From Ectopseudomonas mendocina (lineage in GTDB: Bacteria > Pseudomonadota > Gammaproteobacteria > Pseudomonadales > Pseudomonadaceae), in the NCBI RefSeq assembly GCF_008041835.1, contig NZ_VRYE01000032.1, forward strand, positions 1 through 56,277: 56,277 bases of DNA, given 5' to 3'. The notes beneath the pieces were generated by a model. The model was not told where the DNA came from. It did no database searches and saw nothing but the letters and a program-made list of their open reading frames with translations. Of the stretch, positions 45,248 to 53,184 are shown in pieces (the stretch's first letter is position 1; each line of letters starts with the position of its first letter). A program made the position numbers and the translations under genes.

Positions 45248-45931
45248 TCAGAACTTGTAGCCCAGGCCGACCATGTAGACGAAGGGATCGACGTCCACAT
45301 CGACCTTGACCTTGTCACCGGCCAAGTATGTGGTGCCGGTGGTCTCGATGTCGATGTAGCGCACCTGGGCGTTGAGCATCAGGTTGTCGGTCAGCATATA
45401 GTCCATGTCGATCTGACCGGCCAGGCCCCAGGAGTCCTTCATGTCCAGGCCGCGGAAGCCCTTGGCTTCGGCTTCGCTGCTCAGTTCGGTATCGAAGAAC
45501 CAGGTGTAGTTGATGCCAACACCAACATAGGGCTGGAAGGCCGAGCTCTTGTCCAGCGGATAGTAGACGGCGCTGATGGTCGGTGGCAGGTGCTTGAGGC
45601 TACCCAGCTTGCCGTTCAGGCCGGCAAAGGCGCCCGGCATGCCTTTGACGCCGACGTCATGGCTGAAAGGTGTGGCTGCCAGCAATTCGATGCCGAAGTT
45701 GTCGGTGACCATGTAGGCGAAGTTCAGGCCCAGCTGGGTATCGCTGTTCAGCGTGGCGCCACTGCCGGCGACTTTGCCCAGTACGGCGTGATCGATGTTA
45801 CCGCTGTCTTCATGCGGATCGACGGTGATAGCCCCGGCACGGACGATGATATCGCCAGCCTGGTGAGCCTGGGCGATGGGGGAAGCGATGGCCAGGGCCA
45901 GCAGTGAGGCAGTGAACAGTGACTTGTACAT
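45248..45931 (-). CDS. oprG: Outer membrane protein OprG (OmpW family)
   Basis: Eight-stranded beta-barrel of the OmpW family that forms a narrow hydrophobic channel; the P. aeruginosa orthologue is reported to be oxygen- and iron-responsive. The 227-residue precursor has a signal peptide (residues 1-22, MYKSLFTASLLALAIASPIA), and the mature protein ends with the aromatic YMVGLGYKF typical of outer-membrane barrels. I chose ATG 45931; the frame is open 63 bases further upstream. By position it corresponds to PAO1 PA4067. It is divergent from the TonB2-type operon, with 193 bp between the two starts. Confidence 0.92.
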   Translation of the reverse strand: MYKSLFTASLLALAIASPIAQAHQAGDIIVRAGAITVDPHEDSGNIDHAVLGKVAGSGATLNSDTQLGLNFAYMVTDNFGIELLAATPFSHDVGVKGMPGAFAGLNGKLGSLKHLPPTISAVYYPLDKSSAFQPYVGVGINYTWFFDTELSSEAEAKGFRGLDMKDSWGLAGQIDMDYMLTDNLMLNAQVRYIDIETTGTTYLAGDKVKVDVDVDPFVYMVGLGYKF

Positions 45932-46073
45932 AGCGAACTCCAGTTCGAGTCGGTTGTGTGTCTTGGCTGAAATCAATGCTAAGCCACGCAACAATTCACT
46001 TTTTGGCCTGGCTCAATAGATCGATGGGCTCTGCTGCGGTGTTTTCTCCATTGCCTCAAATGCATCTCTAGAT

Positions 46074-46086
46074 GATAATGTTTCTC
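46074..46086. promoter_or_regulatory. Possible Fur box upstream of the TonB2-type operon
   Basis: GATAATGTTTCTC fits the core GATAAT-N-ATTATC at 10 of 12 informative positions, and the 19 bp from 46074 match 13 of 19 bases of the classical Fur consensus. It lies 39 bp before the first gene. This is only suggestive. Confidence 0.35.
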
Positions 46087-46124
46087 TTTTTGAAGCAAGC
46101 CTGTCTGTCGAGGATCCTCTGCGC

Positions 46125-46898
46125 ATGAATCGCTTCCCCCTCCGTTCCCTGGCTGTGGCCCTGATGTTGGCCAGCGGCTCGTTGGCTGCTGCGCCGCTGG
46201 ATGCCGCGCTGGATGAAAGCCAACGCCTGGCTGCCGAGGCAAAAGCCTCGCAGGGTCGTATCGAGCAACTGGATGACGCCAGCCGCGAGATGCTCACCGA
46301 GTACCGCAATGCCCTGCAGCAGGCTGAGGCTTTGAAAGGTTATAACAGTCAGCTTCGTGACCTGGTCGAAGCCCAGCGTCAGGAGCTGGCCAGTTATCAG
46401 AAGCAGCTCGATGGCATCGAACGTACCCAGGAAGCGGTAAGTCCGCAGATGGTCAAGATGGTCGAAGTGCTGGGTGAGTTCATCGCCGCCGATCTACCCT
46501 TCCTGCCCGAGGAGCGTGAAGACCGTCTGGCTCAGCTGCAGGATCTGCTGCCGCGCGCCGATGTCAGCCTGGCCGACAAATATCGCCGCATCCTCGAGGC
46601 CTATCAGATCGAGAGCGACTATGGCCGTACTCTGGAAGCTTGGCGGGGTGAACTGAACCAGGGCGACGCTGGTTCGCGCAGCGTCGAGTTCCTGCGCCTG
46701 GGCCGCAGCATGCTTTATTACCAGACCCTCGATGCCCACGAGAGCGGCTGGTGGAACCCGCAGACCAAGGCCTGGGAAGTGCTCGGCGGCAGCGCACGTC
46801 GTCCGTTGACCCAGGCCATCGCCATCGCCCGTCAGCAACAGGCGCCCGCCGTGCTGTCCCTGCCGATCAAGACCCTGGCCGAGGAGGCCGCACAATGA
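46125..46898 (+). CDS. DUF3450 protein of a TonB2-type system
   Basis: 257-residue periplasmic protein with a signal peptide (about 1-22, ending SLAAA) and a long helical, heptad-rich stretch (about 25-115) likely to form a coiled coil, followed by a compact region with AWEVLGGSARRPLTQAI. Proteins of this family occur next to TtpC-type ExbB proteins and are thought to take part in TonB-dependent transport in Vibrio and relatives. Its stop overlaps the next start by ATGA. First gene of a six-gene operon. Confidence 0.8.
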   Translation: MNRFPLRSLAVALMLASGSLAAAPLDAALDESQRLAAEAKASQGRIEQLDDASREMLTEYRNALQQAEALKGYNSQLRDLVEAQRQELASYQKQLDGIERTQEAVSPQMVKMVEVLGEFIAADLPFLPEEREDRLAQLQDLLPRADVSLADKYRRILEAYQIESDYGRTLEAWRGELNQGDAGSRSVEFLRLGRSMLYYQTLDAHESGWWNPQTKAWEVLGGSARRPLTQAIAIARQQQAPAVLSLPIKTLAEEAAQ

Positions 46899-48244
46899 GT
46901 CGTCGTGTTGTAGCCGTACTGGCGCTCAGCCTGTTGCCGGCACTGGCCGCCGTGGCCGAAACCCTCAACCCCGATCAACTGCTGCAGCGCATCCGCAGCG
47001 AGCGCGCTGCCGAAGTCAGCGCCATGCAGGAGCGCGAACAGGCGTTTCTCGCCAAGCGTAGCGAACAGGCGCAGTTGCTGGCGGCCGCGCGTTCGGCGCT
47101 GAATACCCAGAAAGCTGAAAGTGAACGTCTGAAAGCCGAATTCGACCGTCAGGAGGCCGAGCTGGCCGAGCAGGAAAAACTGCTGGCGCAGCGTGTCGGT
47201 CACCTTGGCGAGCTGTTTGGCGTGGTGCGCCAGAGCGCCGGTGACGTTGCCGGGCAATGGCAGGACAGCCTGCTCAACGCCCAGTACCCGGAGCGTCTGA
47301 AGCGCCTCAAGGCACTGGCTGAGAGCCGCTCGCTGCCCTCCGCCGAAGACCTTGACGGCTACTGGATGCTGCTGCTCGAAGACCTGGCTGCCAGCGGCCG
47401 TATCGAGCGCCTGCAGCTGCCGGTTGTGAATGCCGATGGTTCGCGCAAGGAGCAGCAGGTGCTACGAGTCGGCGCCTTCGCCGTGTATGGCGAGGATGCC
47501 TTCCTGCGTTACGACGCCGATGCCGGGCAACTGCTGGCGCCGCCGCGTCAGCCGTCCGGCCTGGGTCAGGTCAAGGACTACCTGAGCAGCACCGATGCGC
47601 TCGCCACGCTGCCCATCGATCCGAGCCGTGGCAGCCTGCTGGCGCAGCTGCAGCAGCAGCCGACCCTGTGGGACCGTCTGCAGCAGGGTGGTCTGGTAGG
47701 CTGGGTGATCGTCGTGCTGGGAACCTTTGGTCTGCTCCTGGCGCTGTGGCGGATGATTTACCTGAGCCGCGTCGGCCGTCTGGTCAAGGCGCAGATGCAC
47801 AACCTCAGCGTGCCGCGTGATGACAACCCGCTGGGCCGTGTGATCGGCGTATTGGGTGCCAAGCCGCAACTGGCAGACCTGGAGACTCTGGAGCTTAAGC
47901 TCGACGAGGCGATCCTGCAGGAAACACCGCCGCTGGAGAAAGGCCAGGGCCTGCTCAAACTGCTGGCTGCTGTTTCACCGCTGCTCGGCCTGCTGGGCAC
48001 CGTGACCGGCATGATCGTGACCTTCCAGGCCATCACCCAGAGCGGTGGCGGCGACTCGCGCCTGATGGCCGACGGCATCTCCCAGGCGCTGGTGACCACG
48101 GTCCAGGGCCTGGTGGTGGCGATTCCGCTGCTGTTCCTGCACAGCCTGCTGGCCAGCCGCAGCAAGGGCCTGATCCAGATTCTGGAGCAGCAGAGCGCCG
48201 GCCTCATTGCCCTGCACCTGTCGGGAGCGCCGCGCCGTGACTGA
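46895..48244 (+). CDS. TtpC-like MotA/TolQ/ExbB proton channel protein
   Basis: 449-residue protein with a cleavable signal (about 1-22), a long periplasmic coiled coil (about 30-115), and a C-terminal MotA/TolQ/ExbB domain. Three membrane spans are visible: VGWVIVVLGTFGLLLALWRM, LLKLLAAVSPLLGLLGTVTG and VTTVQGLVVAIPLLFLHSLL. The long periplasmic extension distinguishes TtpC of the Vibrio TonB2 system from plain ExbB. ATG 46895 overlaps the previous stop; the frame is open upstream within it. A separate ExbB follows directly. Confidence 0.85.
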   Translation: MSRRVVAVLALSLLPALAAVAETLNPDQLLQRIRSERAAEVSAMQEREQAFLAKRSEQAQLLAAARSALNTQKAESERLKAEFDRQEAELAEQEKLLAQRVGHLGELFGVVRQSAGDVAGQWQDSLLNAQYPERLKRLKALAESRSLPSAEDLDGYWMLLLEDLAASGRIERLQLPVVNADGSRKEQQVLRVGAFAVYGEDAFLRYDADAGQLLAPPRQPSGLGQVKDYLSSTDALATLPIDPSRGSLLAQLQQQPTLWDRLQQGGLVGWVIVVLGTFGLLLALWRMIYLSRVGRLVKAQMHNLSVPRDDNPLGRVIGVLGAKPQLADLETLELKLDEAILQETPPLEKGQGLLKLLAAVSPLLGLLGTVTGMIVTFQAITQSGGGDSRLMADGISQALVTTVQGLVVAIPLLFLHSLLASRSKGLIQILEQQSAGLIALHLSGAPRRD

Positions 48245-48785
48245 CCTGTTCGCCTTCTGGCTGCGTGCAGTCGACAGTGCCCATGCACTGCTCGACTTCA
48301 TGAGCGCCGGCGGCGTGGTGATGTGGGCGCTGGCGGTGCTCTGCGTGGTGTTCTGGACCCTGGTGTTCGAGCGCTTTTGGTACATGCGGCGGATCTTTCC
48401 GCGTTGGGTGCAGGAGCGTCGTGAGGCCTGGCAACAGGTACTCGCCGACGACAACGGCAACTGGCAGCGCGCCGTGCGCACGGCCTGGCTGGCGCAGGCG
48501 CGTCAGCAACTGGCGGCGCCGCTGCGCCTGGGCAAGACCCTGGTGGCGCTGTATCCGCTGCTGGGCCTGCTTGGCACCGTGCTCGGCATGATCGCCGTGT
48601 TCGATGTGCTCGCCCTCAACGGCGCCGGTAACCCACGCGGCATGGCCGCAGGCGTGTGGCAGGCGACCCTGCCGACCATGGCCGGCATGGTTCTGGCCAT
48701 TCCTGGATTGTTCAGCCTGGCGCGCCTCGAACGCGAAGCCAGCCAGGCCATCGAGCGGCTGGCCGACCAGCTGCGTCACGACTGA
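48237..48785 (+). CDS. exbB: Biopolymer transport protein ExbB
   Basis: 182-residue proton-channel subunit of the TonB energiser with three predicted membrane segments (about 20-40, 103-125 and 140-162) and the conserved YPLLGLLGTVLGMIAVFD and TMAGMVLAIPGLFSLARLE regions. Translation starts at GTG 48237, overlapping the TtpC-like stop by 8 bases. It is much shorter than the preceding TtpC-like protein, so the operon encodes two MotA/TolQ/ExbB proteins. Confidence 0.88.
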   Translation: MTDLFAFWLRAVDSAHALLDFMSAGGVVMWALAVLCVVFWTLVFERFWYMRRIFPRWVQERREAWQQVLADDNGNWQRAVRTAWLAQARQQLAAPLRLGKTLVALYPLLGLLGTVLGMIAVFDVLALNGAGNPRGMAAGVWQATLPTMAGMVLAIPGLFSLARLEREASQAIERLADQLRHD

Positions 48786-48796
48786 GATCGCCCAAC

Positions 48797-49207
48797 ATGA
48801 GAATGCGTCGTCACCACCAGCAGGACGAAGACACCGGTATCGACCTTACGCCGATGCTCGATGTGGTCTTCATCATGCTGATCTTCTTCATCGTCACCAG
48901 CTCCTTTATTCGTGAGTCCGGCGTCGAGGTGCAGCGTCCGCAGGCGGAAACCGCCAACCCGCAGGATAAGGGCAACATCCTCATCGCGGTCACTGCTGAC
49001 GGGCAGATCTGGATGGACAAGCAGCCGGTGGACATTCGCAGCGTGCGTGCCCATGTCGAGCGCATGCGCGTCGACCAGCCGGAAGGCGCCGTGGTGGTGC
49101 AGGCCGACAAGGATGCGCGTACCGGCCTGGTGGTTCAGGTGATGGATCAGGCGCGCATGGCTGGCGTGCAGGATGTCGCCCTGGCTGCCGGTAGCGGAGT
49201 CAACTGA
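48797..49207 (+). CDS. exbD: Biopolymer transport protein ExbD
   Basis: 136-residue protein with one membrane span holding the proton-carrying Asp (LTPMLDVVFIMLIFFIVT, about 18-35) and a periplasmic domain (ending QVMDQARMAGVQDVALAAGS). ATG 48797 follows the ExbB stop by 11 bp. The final codon overlaps the tonB start (TGATG). Confidence 0.92.
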   Translation: MRMRRHHQQDEDTGIDLTPMLDVVFIMLIFFIVTSSFIRESGVEVQRPQAETANPQDKGNILIAVTADGQIWMDKQPVDIRSVRAHVERMRVDQPEGAVVVQADKDARTGLVVQVMDQARMAGVQDVALAAGSGVN

Positions 49208-49890
49208 TGCGCCTGCCGCTGTCTTTTCTCGGCGCCTGCCTGATGGCCCTGGGGTTGTTCGCCCTGATGCTGTACATGGTCGCGCCGCCGAGTGCCAAGG
49301 TGAGCCAGGACCCGGTCAGCGTGGCCAACTTCGTGCGCATGGACGGTAACGCCAGCGAAACCGCCAGCCGCACCCGTCAGCAGGCACCGCAGCCACCTCA
49401 GCCGCAAACGCCGCAGCCACCCACGCCGCCGACACCGCAAACGGCTACGCCCAATGCCAACCTGCCTGCGCTGGACATCCAGCTGCCCAGCCTGGCCAGC
49501 GGTATTGCCGTCAACAGCGCGCCGGCACCGAGTCTGTCCGGTCTTGCACCGGGGACTCCAGCGCCGACACCGCCGAGCCAGGCCGCCGAGTCCGGTGGGC
49601 AGATGGGCGGGATGGAGAGCGAAGTCATGCCGCTCAACGACGTGCGCCCGGAATACCCGCGTTATGCGCTGCAGCGTGGCATCGAAGGTTTCGTCAAACT
49701 GGCTTTCACCATCAATCGCTCCGGCAACGTGGAGAACATCCGCGTGCTGGAGGCCAACCCGCGTAACGTCTTCGAGCGCGAAGCTCGTCGTGCTGCCTCG
49801 CGCTGGCGCTTTGCGCCACGTACCGAGGGCGGCCTGGCGGTGGACCGCGAAGCGGTGAAGACCCTCTACTTCCGTCTGGAAAGGAGCTGA
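49207..49890 (+). CDS. tonB: TonB energy-transducing protein
   Basis: 227-residue protein that carries proton-motive energy to outer-membrane receptors. Regions in order: N-terminal membrane anchor (about 4-25, LSFLGACLMALGLFALMLYM), a Pro/Gln-rich spacer (about 59-78), a Ser/Pro linker, and the C-terminal TonB domain (about 145-227) with YPRYALQRGIEGFVKLAFTI. No TonB-dependent receptor is encoded in the window, so its partner is unknown. Confidence 0.93.
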   Translation: MRLPLSFLGACLMALGLFALMLYMVAPPSAKVSQDPVSVANFVRMDGNASETASRTRQQAPQPPQPQTPQPPTPPTPQTATPNANLPALDIQLPSLASGIAVNSAPAPSLSGLAPGTPAPTPPSQAAESGGQMGGMESEVMPLNDVRPEYPRYALQRGIEGFVKLAFTINRSGNVENIRVLEANPRNVFEREARRAASRWRFAPRTEGGLAVDREAVKTLYFRLERS

Positions 49891-49892
49891 CC

Positions 49893-50990
49893 ATGTACCG
49901 TTGGTTGTTGCTCGTTATGCTCAGTGCCGCGTCCGTGCCCGGCATGGCCCAACAGACCGTCGATCCGGCCGTGTTCAAGGCCCTGAATTCGGCGCAGAGC
50001 GCGCAGCAGAAGGGTGACTATGCCGCCGCACGGCGTGCGCTGGATGAGGTCCAGGCCAAGAGTGGCAGTCTCGAAGAGGCGCTGGTGTGGCGCAGCAAGG
50101 CCTATGTGGCCTGGTCGGCCGGCAACAACGGCCAGGCCATCGACTGGCTGGACAAGGCCGTGCGCAGCGGCAAGCTGGATGCGGAGATGCTGGCCGGCGA
50201 GCGTCTCAACCTGGCCAAGCTCAACCTGGGCGAGCGCCGCTATGCCAAGGTCGTCGAGCTTCTGGCGCCCGAGCAGGGCAAGGCTTCCGAAGAGGTGCTG
50301 CAGATCCTGGTGCAGGCCTACCAGGGCATGAACCAGCCGGCCAAGGCGCTGCCGCTGGCCGAGCGCTACGTGCAGGCCAATCCCAAGGCCGATGACATCT
50401 GGCTGCAGTTCCTGGTGGGGGCCAATGCCGACCTCAAGCGCTACGCCGAGGCCGAGCGCTGGCAGCGCCAGTTGCTGGCGCGCCAGCCGAACGATGCCAA
50501 GGGCTGGCGTCAGTTGGCTGGCCTGCAGCAGATGGCCGGCAGTAATGACAAGGCGCTGGCGACCCTGCGTGCAGCGCACAGCAAGGGCCTGCGTTTCAGT
50601 GAAGCTGAGTTGGACAATCTGGTGCTGCTCGCAGGTGCTGCCGATCAGCCCTGGCAGGGCGCCAAGCTGCTGGCCGGGATGCTCGACAGTGGCCTGCTGG
50701 CCAACACCGCCGCACGTCAGGAGCGCCTGGGCCTGTTCTGGTGGCAGGCGCGTGATCGCGCTGCTGCAGTGCGCGTATTGCGCCCACTGGCCGAGCGCAG
50801 CGGCAACGGCAAGCACTGGCTTTATGTCGCACAGCTGGAGCTGGAACAGTCGCGCTGGCAGGCAGGTCTGGATGCACTGGCGCGTGCCGAACGTGGCGGT
50901 GCCGAGCGAGCCAAGGTGCGCTCCTGGCGGCAGTGGGCGGAAAGTGAACTGCGCTTCGAGCGCGAGAATCGGGTCGCCAGTCGCAGTTGA
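49893..50990 (+). CDS. Tetratricopeptide-repeat protein of the TonB2-type operon
   Basis: 365-residue protein with a signal peptide (about 1-20) and helical repeats of the TPR kind through the mature part (for example DYAAARRALDEVQAKSGSLE and LNLGERRYAKVVELLAPEQG). TPR proteins accompany TonB2 operons in Vibrio and Xanthomonadales and are assumed to be periplasmic partners. The start is ATG 49893 just after the tonB stop. A bidirectional terminator follows at 51021. Confidence 0.78.
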   Translation: MYRWLLLVMLSAASVPGMAQQTVDPAVFKALNSAQSAQQKGDYAAARRALDEVQAKSGSLEEALVWRSKAYVAWSAGNNGQAIDWLDKAVRSGKLDAEMLAGERLNLAKLNLGERRYAKVVELLAPEQGKASEEVLQILVQAYQGMNQPAKALPLAERYVQANPKADDIWLQFLVGANADLKRYAEAERWQRQLLARQPNDAKGWRQLAGLQQMAGSNDKALATLRAAHSKGLRFSEAELDNLVLLAGAADQPWQGAKLLAGMLDSGLLANTAARQERLGLFWWQARDRAAAVRVLRPLAERSGNGKHWLYVAQLELEQSRWQAGLDALARAERGGAERAKVRSWRQWAESELRFERENRVASRS

Positions 50991-51020
50991 GTCGTTCTCG
51001 GTACGTCGCGCGCACCAAGT

Positions 51021-51050
51021 AAAAAGCCAGACCTAGTGTCTGGCTTTTTC
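51021..51050. terminator. Bidirectional terminator between TPR gene and DUF3299 gene
   Basis: A perfect 12-bp pair AAAAAGCCAGAC/GTCTGGCTTTTT (51021-51032 and 51038-51049) with loop CTAGT is flanked by A- and T-runs. Unlike the terminators at 38136 and 45048, it carries no insertion. Confidence 0.93.
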
Positions 51051-51089
51051 ATTGGAGGTGTCGTTAGGCACGGTAGCGTCTTGGCTTTT

Positions 51090-51179
51090 GTAGGAGACGC
51101 GCCTCGCGGCGAATAGTGCTAACACCGCAGATGTTTCTGGATGACCGGCGACCGCTTCGCCCCGAGGCGGGGCTCCTAC
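51090..51179. repeat. REP-like palindrome pair, second copy
   Basis: GTAGGAGACGCGCCTCGCGG (51090-51109) faces TTCGCCCCGAGGCGGGGCTCCTAC (ending at 51179). It has the same layout as 45103-45175 but no IS4-like ends or target duplication around it, so the REP sequence exists independently of that element. Confidence 0.75.
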
Positions 51180-51196
51180 AAGCCCCCCGGCTGGGC

Positions 51197-51718
51197 TCAG
51201 CTGTCGGGCAATTCGTAGGCGTAGATCTTGTCCGCTTCCATCTGGTAGCCGACCTCCGCCAGCTCGCTGCTGACGTGTTCGACCTTCAGCGGGCCCTCCA
51301 CCCAGAATGGCTGGTACAGCGCATCGAGCAGCACGCCCAGCTCGCTGGTGACGTGGACGATCTGGTTCGAGGGCGGTGGCGGCACGTGGATGCAGGCGCC
51401 GAAGTAGGGCACCAGCAGAAACTCCACCACGCGGCCTTCGTCGGTCACGTCCAGCGGCACGATATAGCCGGGCAGTTTCACCTGCTGACCATCGAGTGCC
51501 TTGACCACCGGAGCGGCGGGCGACTGTTGCATGGCGGCCGGGCCGGATTCGGCCAGGGCGTCGGCCAGTTGCGAGAGGTCGTGAATCGGCGTCGGATCGA
51601 CCACCTGCGGCGGCGCATCCGGCGGGATCAGATCGGACCAGGTGATTTCGCGCACATCCGCGGCAGCCAGTGGCAGGGCCAGGGTCAGCAGCAGGGTGGC
51701 GAGCAGGGGGCGGGACAT
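51197..51718 (-). CDS. DUF3299 protein of the zinc-responsive ABC module
   Basis: 173-residue periplasmic protein with a signal peptide (about 1-21, MSRPLLATLLLTLALPLAAA). The conserved core runs LPGYIVPLD ... FLLVPYFGACIHVPPPPSNQ (about 90-130), with a Cys and His that could bind metal. It is the last gene of a minus-strand set with a permease, an ATPase and the His-rich DUF2796 protein, matching PAO1 PA4066. PA4063-PA4066 was reported to be Zur-controlled and linked to zinc uptake. Start ATG 51718 gives a normal signal peptide; the frame is open 81 bases upstream. Confidence 0.82.
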   Translation of the reverse strand: MSRPLLATLLLTLALPLAAADVREITWSDLIPPDAPPQVVDPTPIHDLSQLADALAESGPAAMQQSPAAPVVKALDGQQVKLPGYIVPLDVTDEGRVVEFLLVPYFGACIHVPPPPSNQIVHVTSELGVLLDALYQPFWVEGPLKVEHVSSELAEVGYQMEADKIYAYELPDS

Positions 51719-51776
51719 GAGAAACCTCTTGGTAAAAGCGCCTGCGCAGTGTACGACAGGCGCCTGCAACTTTGCC

Positions 51777-53183
51777 TCAGAGCCGGATCGACAGGCCATC
51801 GGCCAACGACTGGCGATAGGCCCGCCAGGCCGGCACGCTGCCCATCACCACGGCAGCGGCGATAATGCTGCCCAGCAGTTTCCACTCGTAGCTCGACGGG
51901 GCACTGAGTGCCAAGTACAAGCCGTAATTGGCCTGCACGTAGCCCTGGCTGCCGGCGATGCCCAGATAGAGCAGCGCGACACCGAAGGCCACGCCGGCCA
52001 ATGCCAGGGCGAAGGCTTCCAGAACCAGCAGGCTGGCGATATGCCAGGGACGTGCGCCCACCGAGCGCAGGATCGCCATCTCCCGGCGGCGCTCGTTGAG
52101 GCTGGTGAGAATGGCCGTGAGCATGCCGATCAGACCGGTCAGCACGACGAACAGCGAGACCACGAACAGCGCCTGTTCGGCGGTGCCCATCAGGCTCCAC
52201 AGCTCCTGCAGGGCGACACCCGGGAGGATGGCCAGCAGCGGTTCGCCACGGAACTCGTTGATCTCCCGTTGCAGGCTGAAGGTGGCGATCTTGCTGTTGA
52301 GGCCCAGCATAAAGGCAGTGATCTGCTTCGGCTGCAGCGCCTGTCCACAAGCTACTGCGCTTGACGCTGCTGCGTTGAAAGCGGGCTCGGAATGCTCATT
52401 GAGACTCGACTCAACTGCGCTTCCTCGCCCGCTTTCGCCTTGCCCCGTCTGCGCTCGCGACGCTTGTGAACAGGCGCTTGCCCACTCTCGCACCTGATCC
52501 GCGCTGATCTGCGCCGCGCCGCGTGCCGGCATGCCGTTTTGCCAATCGATGTGCAGCGCCTCCATCCCAGCCAGGGAAATGTGCAACGTGCGGTCCACTG
52601 GCGTGCCGGTGCGTTCGAGGATGCCGACCACGGTGAAAGGCTTGTCGTCGTGCTTGACCAGGCTAATGGTAGCGACGCCGTGGGCCAGGACGATCTCCTC
52701 GCCGAGGCCGTAGCCCAGCGCCTGCGCCACCTCCGCGCCCAGAACCACCTCGAACGGGTCGTCGGCAAACTCGCGGCCCTGGGCTAGTTGCAGCGCCTGG
52801 CTGCGGGCGTACCGGTAGTGCTCGAAATAGGCGGTGCTGGTGCCCATTACCCGGTAGCCACGGTGCGAGTCACCGAGGGAGATGGGAATGGCCCATTTCA
52901 CCTGGCGGTGATTGGCAAAACGCTCGAAGCTGTCCCAGCGGATGTTGTTGGTGGCGTTGCCGATGCGAAACACCGAGTACAGCAGCAGGTTCACGCTGCC
53001 CGAACGTGCGCCGACGATCAGGTCGGTGCCGCTGATGGTGTTGGCGAAGCTGGCGCGCGCCTCGGTACGTACACGCTCCACGGCCAGCAGCAAGCAGACC
53101 GACAGGGCGATGGCGAACACCGTGAGCAGGGCGGTAAAGCGGCGGTTGGCCAGGCTGGCCAGGGCTATACGCAGAAGATGCAT
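51777..53183 (-). CDS. FtsX-like ABC transporter permease of the zinc module
   Basis: 468-residue permease. The N-terminal span (about 17-35, TALLTVFAIALSVCLLL), a large periplasmic domain, and three C-terminal spans (about 330-460, including LVVLTGLIGMLTAILTSLNE and AILRSVGARPWHIASLLVLE) give the MacB/FtsX layout. Residues about 236-284 (ASACSQASRAQTGQGESGRG onward to CGQAL) are low-complexity and correspond to an inserted inverted-repeat element at 52337-52477 that is in frame. Removing 141 bp would join EWA to MQPKQITAFMLG. The ATG lies one base after the ATPase stop. Resembles PAO1 PA4065. Confidence 0.88.
   Translation of the reverse strand: MHLLRIALASLANRRFTALLTVFAIALSVCLLLAVERVRTEARASFANTISGTDLIVGARSGSVNLLLYSVFRIGNATNNIRWDSFERFANHRQVKWAIPISLGDSHRGYRVMGTSTAYFEHYRYARSQALQLAQGREFADDPFEVVLGAEVAQALGYGLGEEIVLAHGVATISLVKHDDKPFTVVGILERTGTPVDRTLHISLAGMEALHIDWQNGMPARGAAQISADQVREWASACSQASRAQTGQGESGRGSAVESSLNEHSEPAFNAAASSAVACGQALQPKQITAFMLGLNSKIATFSLQREINEFRGEPLLAILPGVALQELWSLMGTAEQALFVVSLFVVLTGLIGMLTAILTSLNERRREMAILRSVGARPWHIASLLVLEAFALALAGVAFGVALLYLGIAGSQGYVQANYGLYLALSAPSSYEWKLLGSIIAAAVVMGSVPAWRAYRQSLADGLSIRL
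52337..52477. mobile_element. MITE-like inverted-repeat insertion, in frame inside the permease gene
   Basis: GCGCCTGTCCACAAGC (52337-52352) and GCTTGTGAACAGGCGC (52462-52477) are inverted at 15 of 16 positions. An inner perfect pair GAAAGCGGGC/GCCCGCTTTC lies at 52377-52386 and 52427-52436. The element is 141 bp, a multiple of three, and carries no stop in the permease frame. I found no convincing target duplication. The core resembles a repeat I have seen scattered in Pseudomonas genomes, but I cannot search. Confidence 0.7.
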
Positions 53184-53184
53184 C

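Noticed and set aside
45963..45976. ANR/FNR-like site TTGGC-TGAA-ATCAA upstream of oprG
   Set aside because: It matches 8 of 10 consensus positions, and oprG is reported ANR-responsive in P. aeruginosa, but it lies only 32 bp from the oprG start, too close for class II activation of that gene. Kept as a curiosity only.
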